DNA from: Aliishimia sp963721175
GTDB lineage: Bacteria > Pseudomonadota > Alphaproteobacteria > Rhodobacterales > Rhodobacteraceae
DNA: 64,000 nucleotides
NCBI GenBank assembly: GCA_963721175.1
Contig: CAVRIG010000004.1
Coordinates: 1-64,000 of the forward strand
Direction: 5' to 3'
This document shows positions 9,236 through 18,712 of the stretch, piece after piece. Made by a program: the position numbers and the translations under genes. The notes beneath the pieces were generated by a model. It saw nothing but the letters and a program-made list of their open reading frames with translations. It did not search any database and was not told where the DNA came from. Each line of letters opens with the position of its first letter. The stretch's first letter is position 1.

Positions 9236-12060
9236 ATGGAGCTTGCCTCGAGATTGACGCGCATGCCGCGCTCCTATGACCCCGAATGCGGAGAAGAGGC
9301 GCGTGCGCTCTACCCCGGCCTGCCGCAGGACCTTGCCGATCTTGTTGCGGGGGCCGGTGGGTCGGCGCCATATCTGCTGGGATTGATGAAGGCGGAGCGG
9401 GCGTGGATGCAGGCCGCGTTCGAGGACGTGGACGAAGCGCTGGTCCGCGACGCCGCGCACCTGAAGGAGACACCGCTCCGCGAGTTGGCTGGCGCGCTGC
9501 GGCAGGCGAAGCGACGCATGGCGCTGCTGACCGGGCTCATGGACCTTGGCGGCGTCTGGACGCTCGAAGTCGTGACCGGTGCCTTGACCGAATTCGCGGG
9601 CATCGCATGCAACCTCGCGCTCAAGGCCGGACTGGCGCCGCAGCTTGCGCGGGGCAAGGTGCCGGGGCAGGGCGAGGAGGTGCCCGAGGATGCGGCCGGC
9701 ATGTTCGTGCTGGCGATGGGCAAGATGGGCGCGGGCGAGCTGAACTACTCCTCGGACATCGACCTGATCTGCCTCTTCGACGAAACCGGTTCGACGCGGA
9801 CGACTACCACGAGGCGCGCGCCGCCTTCGTGCGCGCGACGCGGCGCATGGCGGCGCTCCTGTCGCGACGTGCACCGCCGAAGGCTACGTCTTCCGCACCG
9901 ATCTGCGGCTGCGGCCCGATCCGGCCGTCACGCCGGTCTGCATGGCGATGGAGGCGGCCGAGAGCTACTACGAGAGCCTCGGCCGCACCTGGGAACGCGC
10001 GGCCTATATCAAGGCGCGGCCCGTGCGCCGGCGACATCGCCGCCGGCGAGCGGTTCCTGGAGGCGTTGCGCCCTTCGTCTGGCGCAGGCACCTGGATTTC
10101 GCGGCGATCCAGGACGCGCACGACATGCGGCTGCGCATCCGCGAGCACAAGGGGCTGGGCGGGCCGAGCAGCGCTTGCCGGGCCACAACATGAAGCTGGG
10201 GCGCGGCGGCATCCGCGAGATCGAGTTCTTTACCCAGACCCGCCAGCTGATCGCCGGCGGGCGCGATCCGATCCTGCGCATGCGCGGCACGGTCGAGGGG
10301 CTGGCGCGGGCTGGCCGAGAAGGGCTGGATCCCGCCGGACGTGGCCGAGACGCTCAGCGATCATTACCGCTTTCACCGCGAGGTCGAGCACCGGCTTGCA
10401 GATGGTGCGCGACGCGCAGACCCACGAGCTGCCGGCAGACGGCCGAAGAGATTCGAGCGGCTGGCCGCCTCATGGGGCGCGATACCGACGCGCTGCTGCA
10501 AGGATCTGAGCGACCGGCTGAATGCGGTGCATCGACGCTGACCGAAGGGTTCTTTGCCCCGTCGCGCGGCTGCGGACGTGTCGGATGACGCCGAGCGCGA
10601 TCGCTCGAGGCCGAGAGTGATCTGCCCGCTGGCCCGCTATCCGGCGCTGCGCTCGGACCCGCGCGGGCGCGATCTTCGACCGGCTGAGGCCGAGATGCTG
10701 GACGCGGCTGGCACGGGCCGCGCGGCCCGGAAGAGGCGCTGCTGGCCTTCGACGGCTTTCTCGCCGGGCTGCCGGCGGGGGTGCAGCTTTCTCGCTGTTC
10801 GAGGCCAATCCGCAGCTGATCGACCTGCTGCGTCGATATCGTCGCGCACCTCGCCCGCGCTGGCGCGGCTACCTGTCGCGCAATGCGGCGCGTCCTCGAC
10901 GCGGTGATCGGCGGCGGATTTCTTCGCGCGACTGGCCGGGGCAGGCGGCGCTGCGCGCCGAGCTGGCCGCGCGGCTGGAGCGCGAGCCGAGGATTACGAA
11001 GCGCGAGCTCGACGCCGCGCGGCGCTGGACGCAAGGAATGGCATTTCCGCATCGGCGTGCATCATGCTGCGCGGGCTGATCGACGGCCGCCGACGCCGGC
11101 GCCGAATATGCCGATCTGGCCGAGGCGGTGCTGTCGCGCGCTCTGGCCCGTGTCGTGGCGGAGTTCGCGCGTCAAGCACGGGCCGCCGCCGGGGCGCGGG
11201 CGCCGTGGTGCTGGGCATGGGCTCGCTCGGGGCGGGGCGGCTGACGCGGCGTCGGATCTCGACCTGATCGTGATCTACGACCCGGACGGCGTCGAAGGCC
11301 TCCGAAGGGCGCCGGCCGCTTGCCGCCGCGGCCCTATTACGCGCGGCTGACGCAGGCGCTGGTCACCGCGCTGACGGCGCCGATGGCCGAGGGGCGGCTT
11401 TACGAGGTGGACATGCGGCTGCGCCCCTCGGGCAACCAGGGGCCGGTGGCGACCTCGCTGGCGCGCGCTTCCGCGACTACCAGCGCGACCGAGGCCTGGA
11501 CCTGGGAGCATCTGGCGCTGACCCGCGCGCGGGTGATCGCGGGCCCGGAGGATCTCGCCAGCGATGTCGAATCATTTCGCCGGGAGTTGATGCAGCGGAA
11601 CCGGGATCCGGCCGCGATCTCCGCCGATGTGCAGGAGATGCGCGATCGGATCACCGCGGCCAAACCCGCCGCCGGTTGGCTCGACATCAAGACCGGAGCG
11701 GGGCGGATGCAGGATATCGAGCTTCTGGCCCAGACCGGCCTGCTGCTGTCGGGCACGGCGGCGCGGGGTCTGCTGCCGGGGCTCGAAGCCCTGCAGGCAC
11801 TGGGTGCGCTGGAGGCACCTGCTGACCTCGCGGCGCTGCATGATCTCTACTGGCGGGTGCAGGTGGGCGGGCGCCTTCTGGCTCCGGCCTTGGCCGATCC
11901 CGACGACCTGGGCGAGGGGGCGCGCGATTTCCTGCTGCGCGTGACGGAGCATGGGTCGCTGGCGGAACTGCAAAAGACGCTGGAAGACGGTCGGGCGAAC
12001 GCGGACGCAGCTATCACGACGGCGCTGAAGCGGGTCGGGGACCGGAAAAGAGATGGTTGA
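9236..12060 (+). CDS. glnE: glutamine synthetase adenylyltransferase / deadenylylase (heavily frameshifted here)
   Basis: Bifunctional nucleotidyltransferase that adenylylates GlnA and removes the AMP in response to PII and glutamine. Readable parts: residues 1-185 with the first NTase site FVLAMGKMGAGELNYSSDIDL; scattered 9790-11325 fragments including HNMKLGRGGIREIEFFTQTRQ; the second NTase site as LGMGSLG; and a clean C-terminal 240 residues from 11320 (YEVDMRLRPSGNQGPV, DIKTGAGRMQDIELLAQ). The span matches a protein of about 940 residues. Indels are densest in 9790-11325. Start ATG 9236 (MELASRLTRMPRS) is preferred over upstream codons. Confidence 0.9.
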
Positions 12061-12328
12061 TAAGCGCGATGCACTCGACCCCAAGGGTCTGATCTTCGAG
12101 GCCTACCGCATCGACGGGATCACCAAATCCGAATGCCGCTCGATCTTTCTGGACTGGGCGCTCAGCCTGCCGGGCGAGGGCGACTCTCGGGCCGGACTGG
12201 AGGCGTTGCTGATCCGCTACGGCGGCGCGAACCCCGATCACCCCATGACCGAGGTGATGACCGAAGGCCTCACCGCCGCCGACAGGCCGCGCCGGCGCGG
12301 GGGCTGGCGGAGCCGGCCGCGCGACTGA
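12053..12328 (+). CDS. small hypothetical protein coupled to glnE
   Basis: 91 residues; its ATG overlaps the glnE stop by 8 bases, so it is translationally coupled. The first 65 residues (GLIFEAYRIDGITKSECRSIFLDWALSLP) look folded and helical; the last 20 are Arg-rich and might be a frameshifted tail near 12280. No known domain is recognised. Co-expression with glnE suggests a link to nitrogen control, inferred from position only. Confidence 0.65.
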   Translation: MVDKRDALDPKGLIFEAYRIDGITKSECRSIFLDWALSLPGEGDSRAGLEALLIRYGGANPDHPMTEVMTEGLTAADRPRRRGGWRSRPRD

Positions 12329-12390
12329 TCTCGGGGCGCGGGCGCGGTTATGCGCTTTCCCTGACCCAAGCGCGGGGGTAGGGAGGCGCT

Positions 12391-13598
12391 ATGACATTGC
12401 AAACGATCGAGGGCCGGCCGGTCGTCCGGTTGAAACCCAAGGCGAACGCGCGGGCGGTGCGCCATGGCGCGCCTTGGGTGTTCGACAACGACCTCGTGAC
12501 CGACCGCCGGACGCGGGCGCTGCCGTCCGGGACTTTGGCCGTGCTCGAGGATACGGAGCGGCAGCCGCTCGGGCTCTGTGCGGTCAATCCCGCCTCGCGG
12601 ATCATCGCGCGCATGCTGGATCCCGATCCCGGAGCGCAACTGGATGAAGCCTGGTTCGCGGCCAGACTGTCGCGCGCACTGGACCTGCGCGAACGCCTGC
12701 ACGATTCGCCGTTCTACCGGCTTGTCCACGCGGAAGCCGACGGGTTGCCCGGCGTCGTGATCGACCGGTTCGGCGATATCGCCGTGATGCAGCCGAACGC
12801 AGCCTGGGCGGACCTGCTGCTCGACCCGATCGCCAATGCGCTGGCCGAGGTCACGGGCGTCACGACGATCGTCAAGAATGCTACTGGCCGGGCGAGAGGT
12901 CTCGAGGGGCTCGACGATGTGTCGGGCGTGCTGAGGGGGATCCGCCGGAGGGTCCGGTACAGGTGCCGATGAACGGCGCCACCTACATGGCGGATCTGAC
13001 GGGCGGGCAGAAGACCGGCCTCTACTTCGATCAGCGTCCCAACCACGCCTTCGCGGCCCGTCTCGCGAACGGCGCACGCGTGTTGGACGTCTTTTCCCAT
13101 GTCGGCGGCTTCGCGCTGGCTGCGCTGGCCGACGGGGCGGAGCACGCGCTGGCGGTGGACGGATCGGTACCCGCGCTGGAACTCGCCAAGGCCGGCGCCA
13201 CGGCAAGCGGTTTCGGAGAGGAGCGGTTCACGACGCGACAGGGCGACGCGTTCGACGTGCTCGACGACCTGCAAAAGACCGGGGCCAAGTTCGACGTCGT
13301 GATCTGCGACCCGCCGGCCTTCGCCCCGTCGAAATCCGCGTTGGAACCGGGGCTGCGCGCCTATGAGAAGCTCGCCCACCGCGCCGCGCCGCTGGTGCGG
13401 GAGGGCGGTTTCCTGGTCCTCTGTTCCTGCTCCCACGCCGCGACGCTGGAGAAGTTCCGCGCCGCCTGTACCCGCGGGATCGGTCGGGCCGGCCGTCAGG
13501 CACGGCTGATCCACACCGGGTTCGCCGGCCCGGACCATCCGCAAATGCCGCAGCTGGCCGAAAGCGGCTATCTCAAGGCGCTGTTCTTCGCGCTATGA
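12391..13598 (+). CDS. RlmI-like SAM-dependent RNA methyltransferase (frameshifted here)
   Basis: About 400 residues. The N-terminal PUA-like part (residues 1-75: PKANARAVRHGAPWVFDND) and the EEHD-type middle (FYRLVHAEADGLPGVVIDRFGD) precede a Rossmann methyltransferase with SAM site VLDVFSHVGGFALAAL and the DPPAFAPSK motif, then SCSHAA containing the catalytic-type Cys of m5C methyltransferases. The architecture is that of E. coli RlmI (23S m5C1962) and of the RSP_2647-type methyltransferase of Rhodobacterales. One frame break near 12930-12960. The stop overlaps the PIN gene start (ATGA). Confidence 0.88.
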
Positions 13599-14140
13599 AA
13601 CTGCTGCTCGACGCTTGCGTCCTCTATCCGACGGTGATGCGCGAGATGCTGCTGGGCACTGCGAGCGCTGGATTCTACACTGCGCTCTGGTCGGCGCGGA
13701 TCCTCGAGGAATGGGCCCGCGCCGCCGCGCGCCAGGGTCCCGCACAGGAGACGCAGGCCCGAGGGGAGATCGCATTGACCCGCGCGGCCTTTCCCGAGGC
13801 CGAAGTGGAGCTGCCGGGTGGGCTCGAGCAACGGCTCTGGTTGCCGGATCCGGCCGACATCCACGTTCTTGCGGCCGCCATCGCCGGGTCGGCCGACCGG
13901 ATCGTGACGCTGAACCGCAAGGATTTCCCGCGCGGCATCCTCGCCGAAGAAGGTCTGGACCGCGTCGATCCCGATACGCTGCTGATGCAGTTCTGGCAGG
14001 ACGATGCTCCGCGTATGGAACAGGTGGGTACGGAGGTGCTGGCGAGGGCGCGCGCGCTCTCGAACGAAGGCTGGGAAATCCGGCCGCTTCTGAAGAAGGC
14101 GCGTCTGCCGCGGCTGGGCAAGGCACTGGCCAGCGACTGA
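13595..14140 (+). CDS. PIN-domain protein
   Basis: 181 residues. PIN nuclease-like acidic residues are visible: Asp in KLLLDACVL (residue 6), Glu near 38 (ILEEWARA), and Asp in LWLPDPADIHVLAAA (about 85-88). It forms a fixed pair with the RNA methyltransferase in Rhodobacterales (RSP_2648-type) and overlaps it by four bases. No antitoxin gene is adjacent, so a classical VapC toxin role is unlikely; RNA processing with the methyltransferase is an inference. Confidence 0.8.
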   Translation: MKLLLDACVLYPTVMREMLLGTASAGFYTALWSARILEEWARAAARQGPAQETQARGEIALTRAAFPEAEVELPGGLEQRLWLPDPADIHVLAAAIAGSADRIVTLNRKDFPRGILAEEGLDRVDPDTLLMQFWQDDAPRMEQVGTEVLARARALSNEGWEIRPLLKKARLPRLGKALASD

Positions 14141-14145
14141 GGCGG

Positions 14146-14847
14146 TTACTCGACGCTCGTCGTCTCGCCCTGCCAGCGCGCTTCGAGCTTATCGAGCGCG
14201 GCCACGCGTTCCTCGGTCTTGGGGTGGCTGAGAAGCCAGGCGGGCATCGCGCCCATGTTCGATTTCGTCAGCGCCTCGAGCTTGGAGAAAAGCGATTTCT
14301 GCGGCTCCACCCCGATCCCGGCCTTGGTCAGAAGGGCGGCGGCATAGGCATCGGCCTCGTACTCGTCCGACCGCGACAGTCGCGCCGCCAGCAGGGACGT
14401 GAGCATGCTCGCGATCCAGATACCGATGCCCGGTATCAAGCGCCCGAGGATCATCCCGAGCGCGGTGCGCAGCGCGTTCTGACCGGAGAAATCGATCATC
14501 CGGCGCCGCGAATGGCCCAGCGCCACGTGGCCCAACTCATGCGCGATGACACTCGCCAGTTCCTCGGCCGACACGTCGCCGGAACGATACTTGTTGTAGA
14601 ACCCGCGGGTGATGAAGATCCGCCCGTCCGGCGCCGCCAACCCGTTGACGGGCTCGATCTCGTAGATATGGACCCGGATCCGCTGCAGGTCGAGCGCAGC
14701 GGCCATCCGATCGCATAAACCTTTCAGCCGCGCGTCGGCCAGTTCGGTCGATTGCGCATCGAGGTTCTTCTCCGTCCGCCAGACAGAAAACCGGTACATG
14801 ATCAGCCCGTAGAGCACAGCGATCAGGATTGGGGTGAATTTCAACAT
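14146..14847 (-). CDS. M48-family zinc metalloprotease
   Basis: 233 residues from ATG 14847 (MLKFTPILIAVLYG). An N-terminal membrane anchor (residues 2-18), the zinc motif HELGH near residue 104, a second hydrophobic region (LGMILGRLIPGIGIWIASMLTSLL) and the third ligand region SDEYEADAYAA are all present. HtpX/Oma1-like proteases of this type perform membrane or periplasmic quality control. The stop is 5 bases from the convergent PIN gene. The frame is intact. Confidence 0.88.
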   Translation of the reverse strand: MLKFTPILIAVLYGLIMYRFSVWRTEKNLDAQSTELADARLKGLCDRMAAALDLQRIRVHIYEIEPVNGLAAPDGRIFITRGFYNKYRSGDVSAEELASVIAHELGHVALGHSRRRMIDFSGQNALRTALGMILGRLIPGIGIWIASMLTSLLAARLSRSDEYEADAYAAALLTKAGIGVEPQKSLFSKLEALTKSNMGAMPAWLLSHPKTEERVAALDKLEARWQGETTSVE

Positions 14848-14870
14848 GATGTGAATATGGGTCCGCGCAT

Positions 14871-16025
14871 TCAGGTTTTCCAGCGAACCGGAACGGCGAC
14901 CGGACCGCGAAAGGCCCAGCCGTGGAAGGAGACCTCGCCATCGAGTTCCAGAGCCGGCAGCGCATCGAAGAGCATGGGCAGCGCCACTTCGCTGATCAGG
15001 CAGCGCGACGCGGCCGCACCGGCGCAGAAATGCGGTCCCGCGCCGAACGGGATCGAGGACGATGTGTCGCGGGTCAGATCGTACCGGTCTGCGTCGTCGA
15101 AATACGCCTCGTCCCGGCCGGCCGAGGAAAACATCAGAAAGACGCGGCTGTCCGGCTCGACAGCAAGCCCGTTGATCTCGAACTCCCGCGCGGTCCGGCG
15201 CGGCGACATCCCGATCGGGCTCTGCAGCCGCACGTATTCCGCAAAGGCTTGCTGCCAGGTCGCCGCACCGCTGCGGACCATGTCCAGCTGCCCAGGGTTG
15301 GCGAGCAGGGCCCAGACCGTGCCCGCGATGGCATCGCGCGGCTCGTTCTGGCCGCCCGAGATGATCAGCTTCACGTTGGCCCGCGTGTTCTCCATCGGCA
15401 GGTCCGCCTCCAGCTGCACGGCCAGCGCGGATCGTGCGGGCGGGTCCGCGCGTTGCCGGTCGATATGCGCGTCGATCAGGGCCGTGGCCGCACGGCATCC
15501 CGCTTCGACCTCGGCGTCGCCGGCATAGTTCGCGCACCCGTCGATCATGCCCTGCGAGGCGCCATCCATCTCCTCGGCCGTCATCGTGCTGAGACCGGTG
15601 ATCGCCTTCAGCGCCTCGGCCGAGACGGGCATCGCGAAATCCCGTGCCAGATCGCACCGCCCCCGCGGCCTCAGCGTCTCCAACACCTCCCGCGTGGCGG
15701 CTTCGAACGTCGGTTTCCAGTGCTGCGCCACCGTGCGCGGGCTCAGCGCCGGAAAGAGGATCTGGCGCTCGCGCAGGTGGTCGGCCCCGTCGCGGCGCAT
15801 CATGTTCTGCCCCATGAGGACCGTCATCAGCCCGCCCGGCTGGTCCGACGACAGGATGTCGATCCGCTTCTCCCAATGATGGATGTCGTCGCGCCGTGTC
15901 AGCAGGACGGCATCGAGTTCCGGGACGTATGTCACCGGCGCCTCCGCCCGCATCCGCGCGAGGTCGGGGTAGGGGTCCTCTGCAAACCGTGCGGGGTCGA
16001 TATGGGTGACGGGCGGGGTGGTCAT
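14871..16025 (-). CDS. cytochrome P450 with atypical I-helix
   Basis: 384 residues. Heme loop SSIPFGAGPHFCAGAAASR (FxxGxxxCxG) near residue 335, and a K-helix-type ExxR in AEYVRLQSP near 268. The I-helix, normally (A/G)GxD/ETT, reads ISGGQNEPRDAIAG near 223: the acid is Asn and the conserved Thr is Glu. Loss of the acid-alcohol pair suggests altered oxygen activation, for example peroxygenase-like chemistry, but that is inference. No ferredoxin or reductase gene is adjacent. It lies 23 bases upstream of the M48 gene on the same strand. Confidence 0.9.
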   Translation of the reverse strand: MTTPPVTHIDPARFAEDPYPDLARMRAEAPVTYVPELDAVLLTRRDDIHHWEKRIDILSSDQPGGLMTVLMGQNMMRRDGADHLRERQILFPALSPRTVAQHWKPTFEAATREVLETLRPRGRCDLARDFAMPVSAEALKAITGLSTMTAEEMDGASQGMIDGCANYAGDAEVEAGCRAATALIDAHIDRQRADPPARSALAVQLEADLPMENTRANVKLIISGGQNEPRDAIAGTVWALLANPGQLDMVRSGAATWQQAFAEYVRLQSPIGMSPRRTAREFEINGLAVEPDSRVFLMFSSAGRDEAYFDDADRYDLTRDTSSSIPFGAGPHFCAGAAASRCLISEVALPMLFDALPALELDGEVSFHGWAFRGPVAVPVRWKT

Positions 16026-16209
16026 GTGAGCAGGTTATGGACAATTTTGCGCGCCGGAAAGAGTGATGAGCGAGTGGTGTCCAAGGATGACGTGACCATG
16101 GCTGAACTCGGAACGCACTGGTTGAACAAGAGCTTGCTCGCGGCTAACGGCGCACTCGCCTACGACTTTTCACGATGCAACCGGACGGTTTAGGACGAGG
16201 ACGGAAGGC
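16026..16209. other. intergenic between P450 and TIR-protein genes
   Basis: 184 bases upstream of both divergent genes. A 31-codon ORF from ATG 16098 to 16193 has no recognisable feature. No operator-like repeat is seen. It presumably holds both promoters. Confidence 0.3.
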
Positions 16210-17253
16210 GTGGCGGACGGGAACATTTTCATCAGTTATCGCCGTGGGCCGGACAGCAACGCGGCGGGCCGCCTCTATGACCGGCTGGAGCGCAGTTCGA
16301 CCGCACGCGGTTGTTCTTCGATATCGACTCGATCCCGCTGGGTGTGGATTTCGCGCGAGCATATCGACGGCGAGGTGGCCAAATGCGACGTGCAACTGGT
16401 GGTGATCGGTCCCGGTTGGCTGGAGGAGATCGAGCGGCTGCTGCGACCCCGACGACTTGGTGCGGATCGAGATCGAGGCGGCTCTGACCCGCCCGGATAT
16501 CCCGGTAATCCCCGTTTTGTTCGAAGGGGCCGAGATGCCTCGGTGCGAAGATCTGCCCCAGAGCCTGCACGCCCTGGTGCGCCGCAATGCGATTGCCGTG
16601 AGCCACGCAAATTTCGCACAGACTGTGGACGCGCGGCTGACCCAGACCCTTCAGGACCTGCTGAGGCACACTCCCGTGCACGAAGACAGCAGCGCGCCCC
16701 GAGAGGATTCGGCAGGACAACCCGCTGCGGACGGCAGCGACGCAGGGGCGCAACGCATGCAAAACCGCGTCAAATCAGCGTTGCGGGAAGCGGACCAGAC
16801 GGAGCGCAGAAATCACCCAATCAGACAGGCAAATCCTTCGATCGGCCCGAAAAGGAACAGGAAACCCGGCAGTCCAGGCAGATTTCGCAGCCAGATTCGG
16901 GAGGCGCATCTTTTGGGCCGGCGCACTCGTCATTGCGAGCCTCGGCGGAGTCATCGTCTGGTTTCTTATGGAAACGCCAGCAATTCTTGATCCGCCTTCC
17001 GGCAACTCAATGGAATCGGGTTGGCGAAGACGTATGTGCTTCGGAGAGTGGTTACGTCGGATCCACGCGGTCGGTGTTTTCTCAATCCAAGCAATCCTGT
17101 TTCCAAAGCTGCTTCGAAAAGTGGGACTGCTACGGCGACACTCTGCTTGCCGACAGCGAGGATACCTGCTTTCTGCACCTAGATCCGATCTTCGGAACAT
17201 TGCGAAGGGAAAATCTGACGCTGTCCGCATCTTGTTATCGGCGCAGGGATTAG
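16210..17253 (+). CDS. TIR-domain protein with membrane helix and Cys-rich exterior domain (frameshifted here)
   Basis: GTG start at 16210 with GGAAGG upstream. Residues 1-140, read across frames, are a bacterial TIR domain: NIFISYRRGPDSNAAGRLYDRLE, AKCDVQLVVIGPGWLEEIE, then DLVRIEIEAALTRPDIPVIPV with the Glu that corresponds to the NADase catalytic acid in this class. A Pro/Ser/Gln-rich linker follows. A single transmembrane helix (IFWAGALVIASLGGVIVWFL) lies at 16896-16967. The C-terminal 85 residues have six Cys in a PAN/apple-like spacing (SCFQSCFEKWDCYG....DTCFLHLD). Frame breaks near 16300, 16340, 16445, in the linker and near 17005. GC appears lower than the flanks. Confidence 0.6.
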   Translation: MADGNIFISYRRGPDSNAAGRLYDRLERSSTARGCSSISTRSRWVWISREHIDGEVAKCDVQLVVIGPGWLEEIERLLRPRRLGADRDRGGSDPPGYPGNPRFVRRGRDASVRRSAPEPARPGAPQCDCREPRKFRTDCGRAADPDPSGPAEAHSRARRQQRAPRGFGRTTRCGRQRRRGATHAKPRQISVAGSGPDGAQKSPNQTGKSFDRPEKEQETRQSRQISQPDSGGASFGPAHSSLRASAESSSGFLWKRQQFLIRLPATQWNRVGEDVCASESGYVGSTRSVFSQSKQSCFQSCFEKWDCYGDTLLADSEDTCFLHLDPIFGTLRRENLTLSASCYRRRD

Positions 17254-17313
17254 CCGGGCACGGCCACCGGCCTTGGACCCTCGACGTCTCCCGTCACCGG
17301 AATGTGGCACATG

Positions 17314-18504
17314 TCACCGGCTCATCTCCCGCATCCCGCGCCCCAGCCCCTCCAGCGTCATCGGCACCATGCGCTCGGCGCCGAAGATCTCCTGGATCAT
17401 CGCGATGGACTGGGTGTAGCGCCAGTATTTTTCCGGCACCGGGTTGATCCAGAGGCTGACGGCCACTGGTCGCGGGCGCGGCGCCAGCCAGGTCGAGCCC
17501 GCCTCCTGGTTCCAGTGCTCGTTGGCCCCGCCGGGATAGGCGATCTCGTAGGGCGACATCGACGCGTCGCCGACGAAGATGCACTTGTAGTCGGCGCCGT
17601 AGGTGCGCAGCACCTCGTGCGTCGGGATCTGCGCGTCCCAGCGGCGGCGGTTGTCGCGCCAGACGCCTTCGTAGAGGCAGTTGTGGAAGTAGTAGTATTC
17701 CAGGTGCTTGAATTCGGCGCGGGCGGCGGAGAACAGTTCCTCGACCACCTTCACGTGGCGGTCCATCGACCCGCCGACGTCGAGAAACAGCAGCGACCTT
17801 GACGGCGTTGCGCCGCTCCGGCCGCGTCTTGACGTCCAGATAGCCGTGCTCCGCCGTGGCGCGGATGGTGCCGTCGAGGTCCAGCTCTTCCTGCGCGCCT
17901 TCGCGGGCCCAGCGGCGCAGGCGTTTCAGCGCCACCTTGATGTTGCGCGTGCCCAGCTCCACCGTGTCGTCGAAGTTGCGGAACTCGCGCTTGTCCCAGA
18001 CCTTGACCGCGCGCTGGTGGCGGCTTTCCTTCTGGCCGATCCGCACGCCTTCGGGGTTGTAGCCATAGGCGCCGAAGGGCGAGGTGCCGGCGGTGCCGAT
18101 CCATTTGAGCCGCCCTGGTGCCGGCCCTGCTGTTCCTTCAGCCGTTCGCGCAGCGTCTCCATCAGCTTGTCGAAGCCGCCGAGCGCCTCGATCTCGGCTT
18201 GCTCTTCCTCGCTCAGATGCTTCTCGGCCATCTTCTCCAGCCAGTCGGCGGGGATGTCCACCGCCTCCAGCACCTCGTCGAGGCTGATCGCCTCGAGCCC
18301 CTCGAAGGCGGCGGCGAAGGCGCGGTCGAACTTGTCGATGTTGCGTTCGTCCTTCACCATCGTGATCGCGGGCGAGATAGTAGAAGGCTTCGACATCGTA
18401 GGTCGCGAGCCCGGTCTTGAGGCCTTCGAGAAAGCCGAGGAATTCGCGCAGGGAGACCGGAACACCGTGCTTGCGCGAAGTTCTTCGAAGAACGGCAGGA
18501 ACAT
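17314..18504 (-). CDS. VWA-domain (CoxE-like) protein (frameshifted here)
   Basis: About 395 residues from ATG 18504 (MFLPFFEELR). The N-terminal helical region (VSLREFLGFLEGLKTGLATYDVEAF) and the middle (VWDKREFRNFDDTVELGTRNIKVALKRLRRW) precede a von Willebrand A domain whose MIDAS reads DVGGSMDRH at the 17795 frame junction. The C-terminus is WINPVPEKYWRYTQS. CoxE-like VWA proteins pair with MoxR ATPases as maturation chaperones; no MoxR gene is in this window. Frame breaks near 18470, 18370, 18110 and 17795. Confidence 0.8.
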
Positions 18505-18507
18505 GCG

Positions 18508-18673
18508 CTACACCATCCTGCGACGCGATCACCGTCAGCACCATGCCTAACGCCGCGAAGGCGAGCCCGTAGCCCGCGCCGTACTGCAGCATGTCGAGGC
18601 GGTTGCCCTTGCGCCGCTTGGCCGTCACCGCGCCGATGATGGCCCCCAGTACTGCCAGTCCGATCACGATCAT
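18508..18673 (-). CDS. small membrane protein upstream of the VWA gene (one frameshift)
   Basis: About 55 residues with two hydrophobic helices (MIVIGLAVLGAIIGAVTA and YGAGYGLAFAALGMVLTVIAS) and a basic loop RRKGNRLDML. The literal frame runs on into the VWA gene, but one inserted base near 18520 restores a TAG stop at 18508-18510, just 3 bases before the VWA ATG. It is co-transcribed with the VWA gene; function unknown. Confidence 0.6.
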
Positions 18674-18712
18674 GAAGGTCTCGTTCAGCCCTGGGTCCGC
18701 GCGGGGCGTGGA

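Noticed and set aside
13595..14140. VapC-type toxin of a toxin-antitoxin pair
   Set aside because: No antitoxin gene is adjacent; the PIN gene is coupled to an RNA methyltransferase instead.
14146..16044. A 632-codon minus-strand frame joining the P450 region to the M48 protease
   Set aside because: Its first 400 codons are an out-of-frame reading of the P450 gene (14871-16025), which has a clear heme motif in another frame. Only the protease part from 14847 is real.
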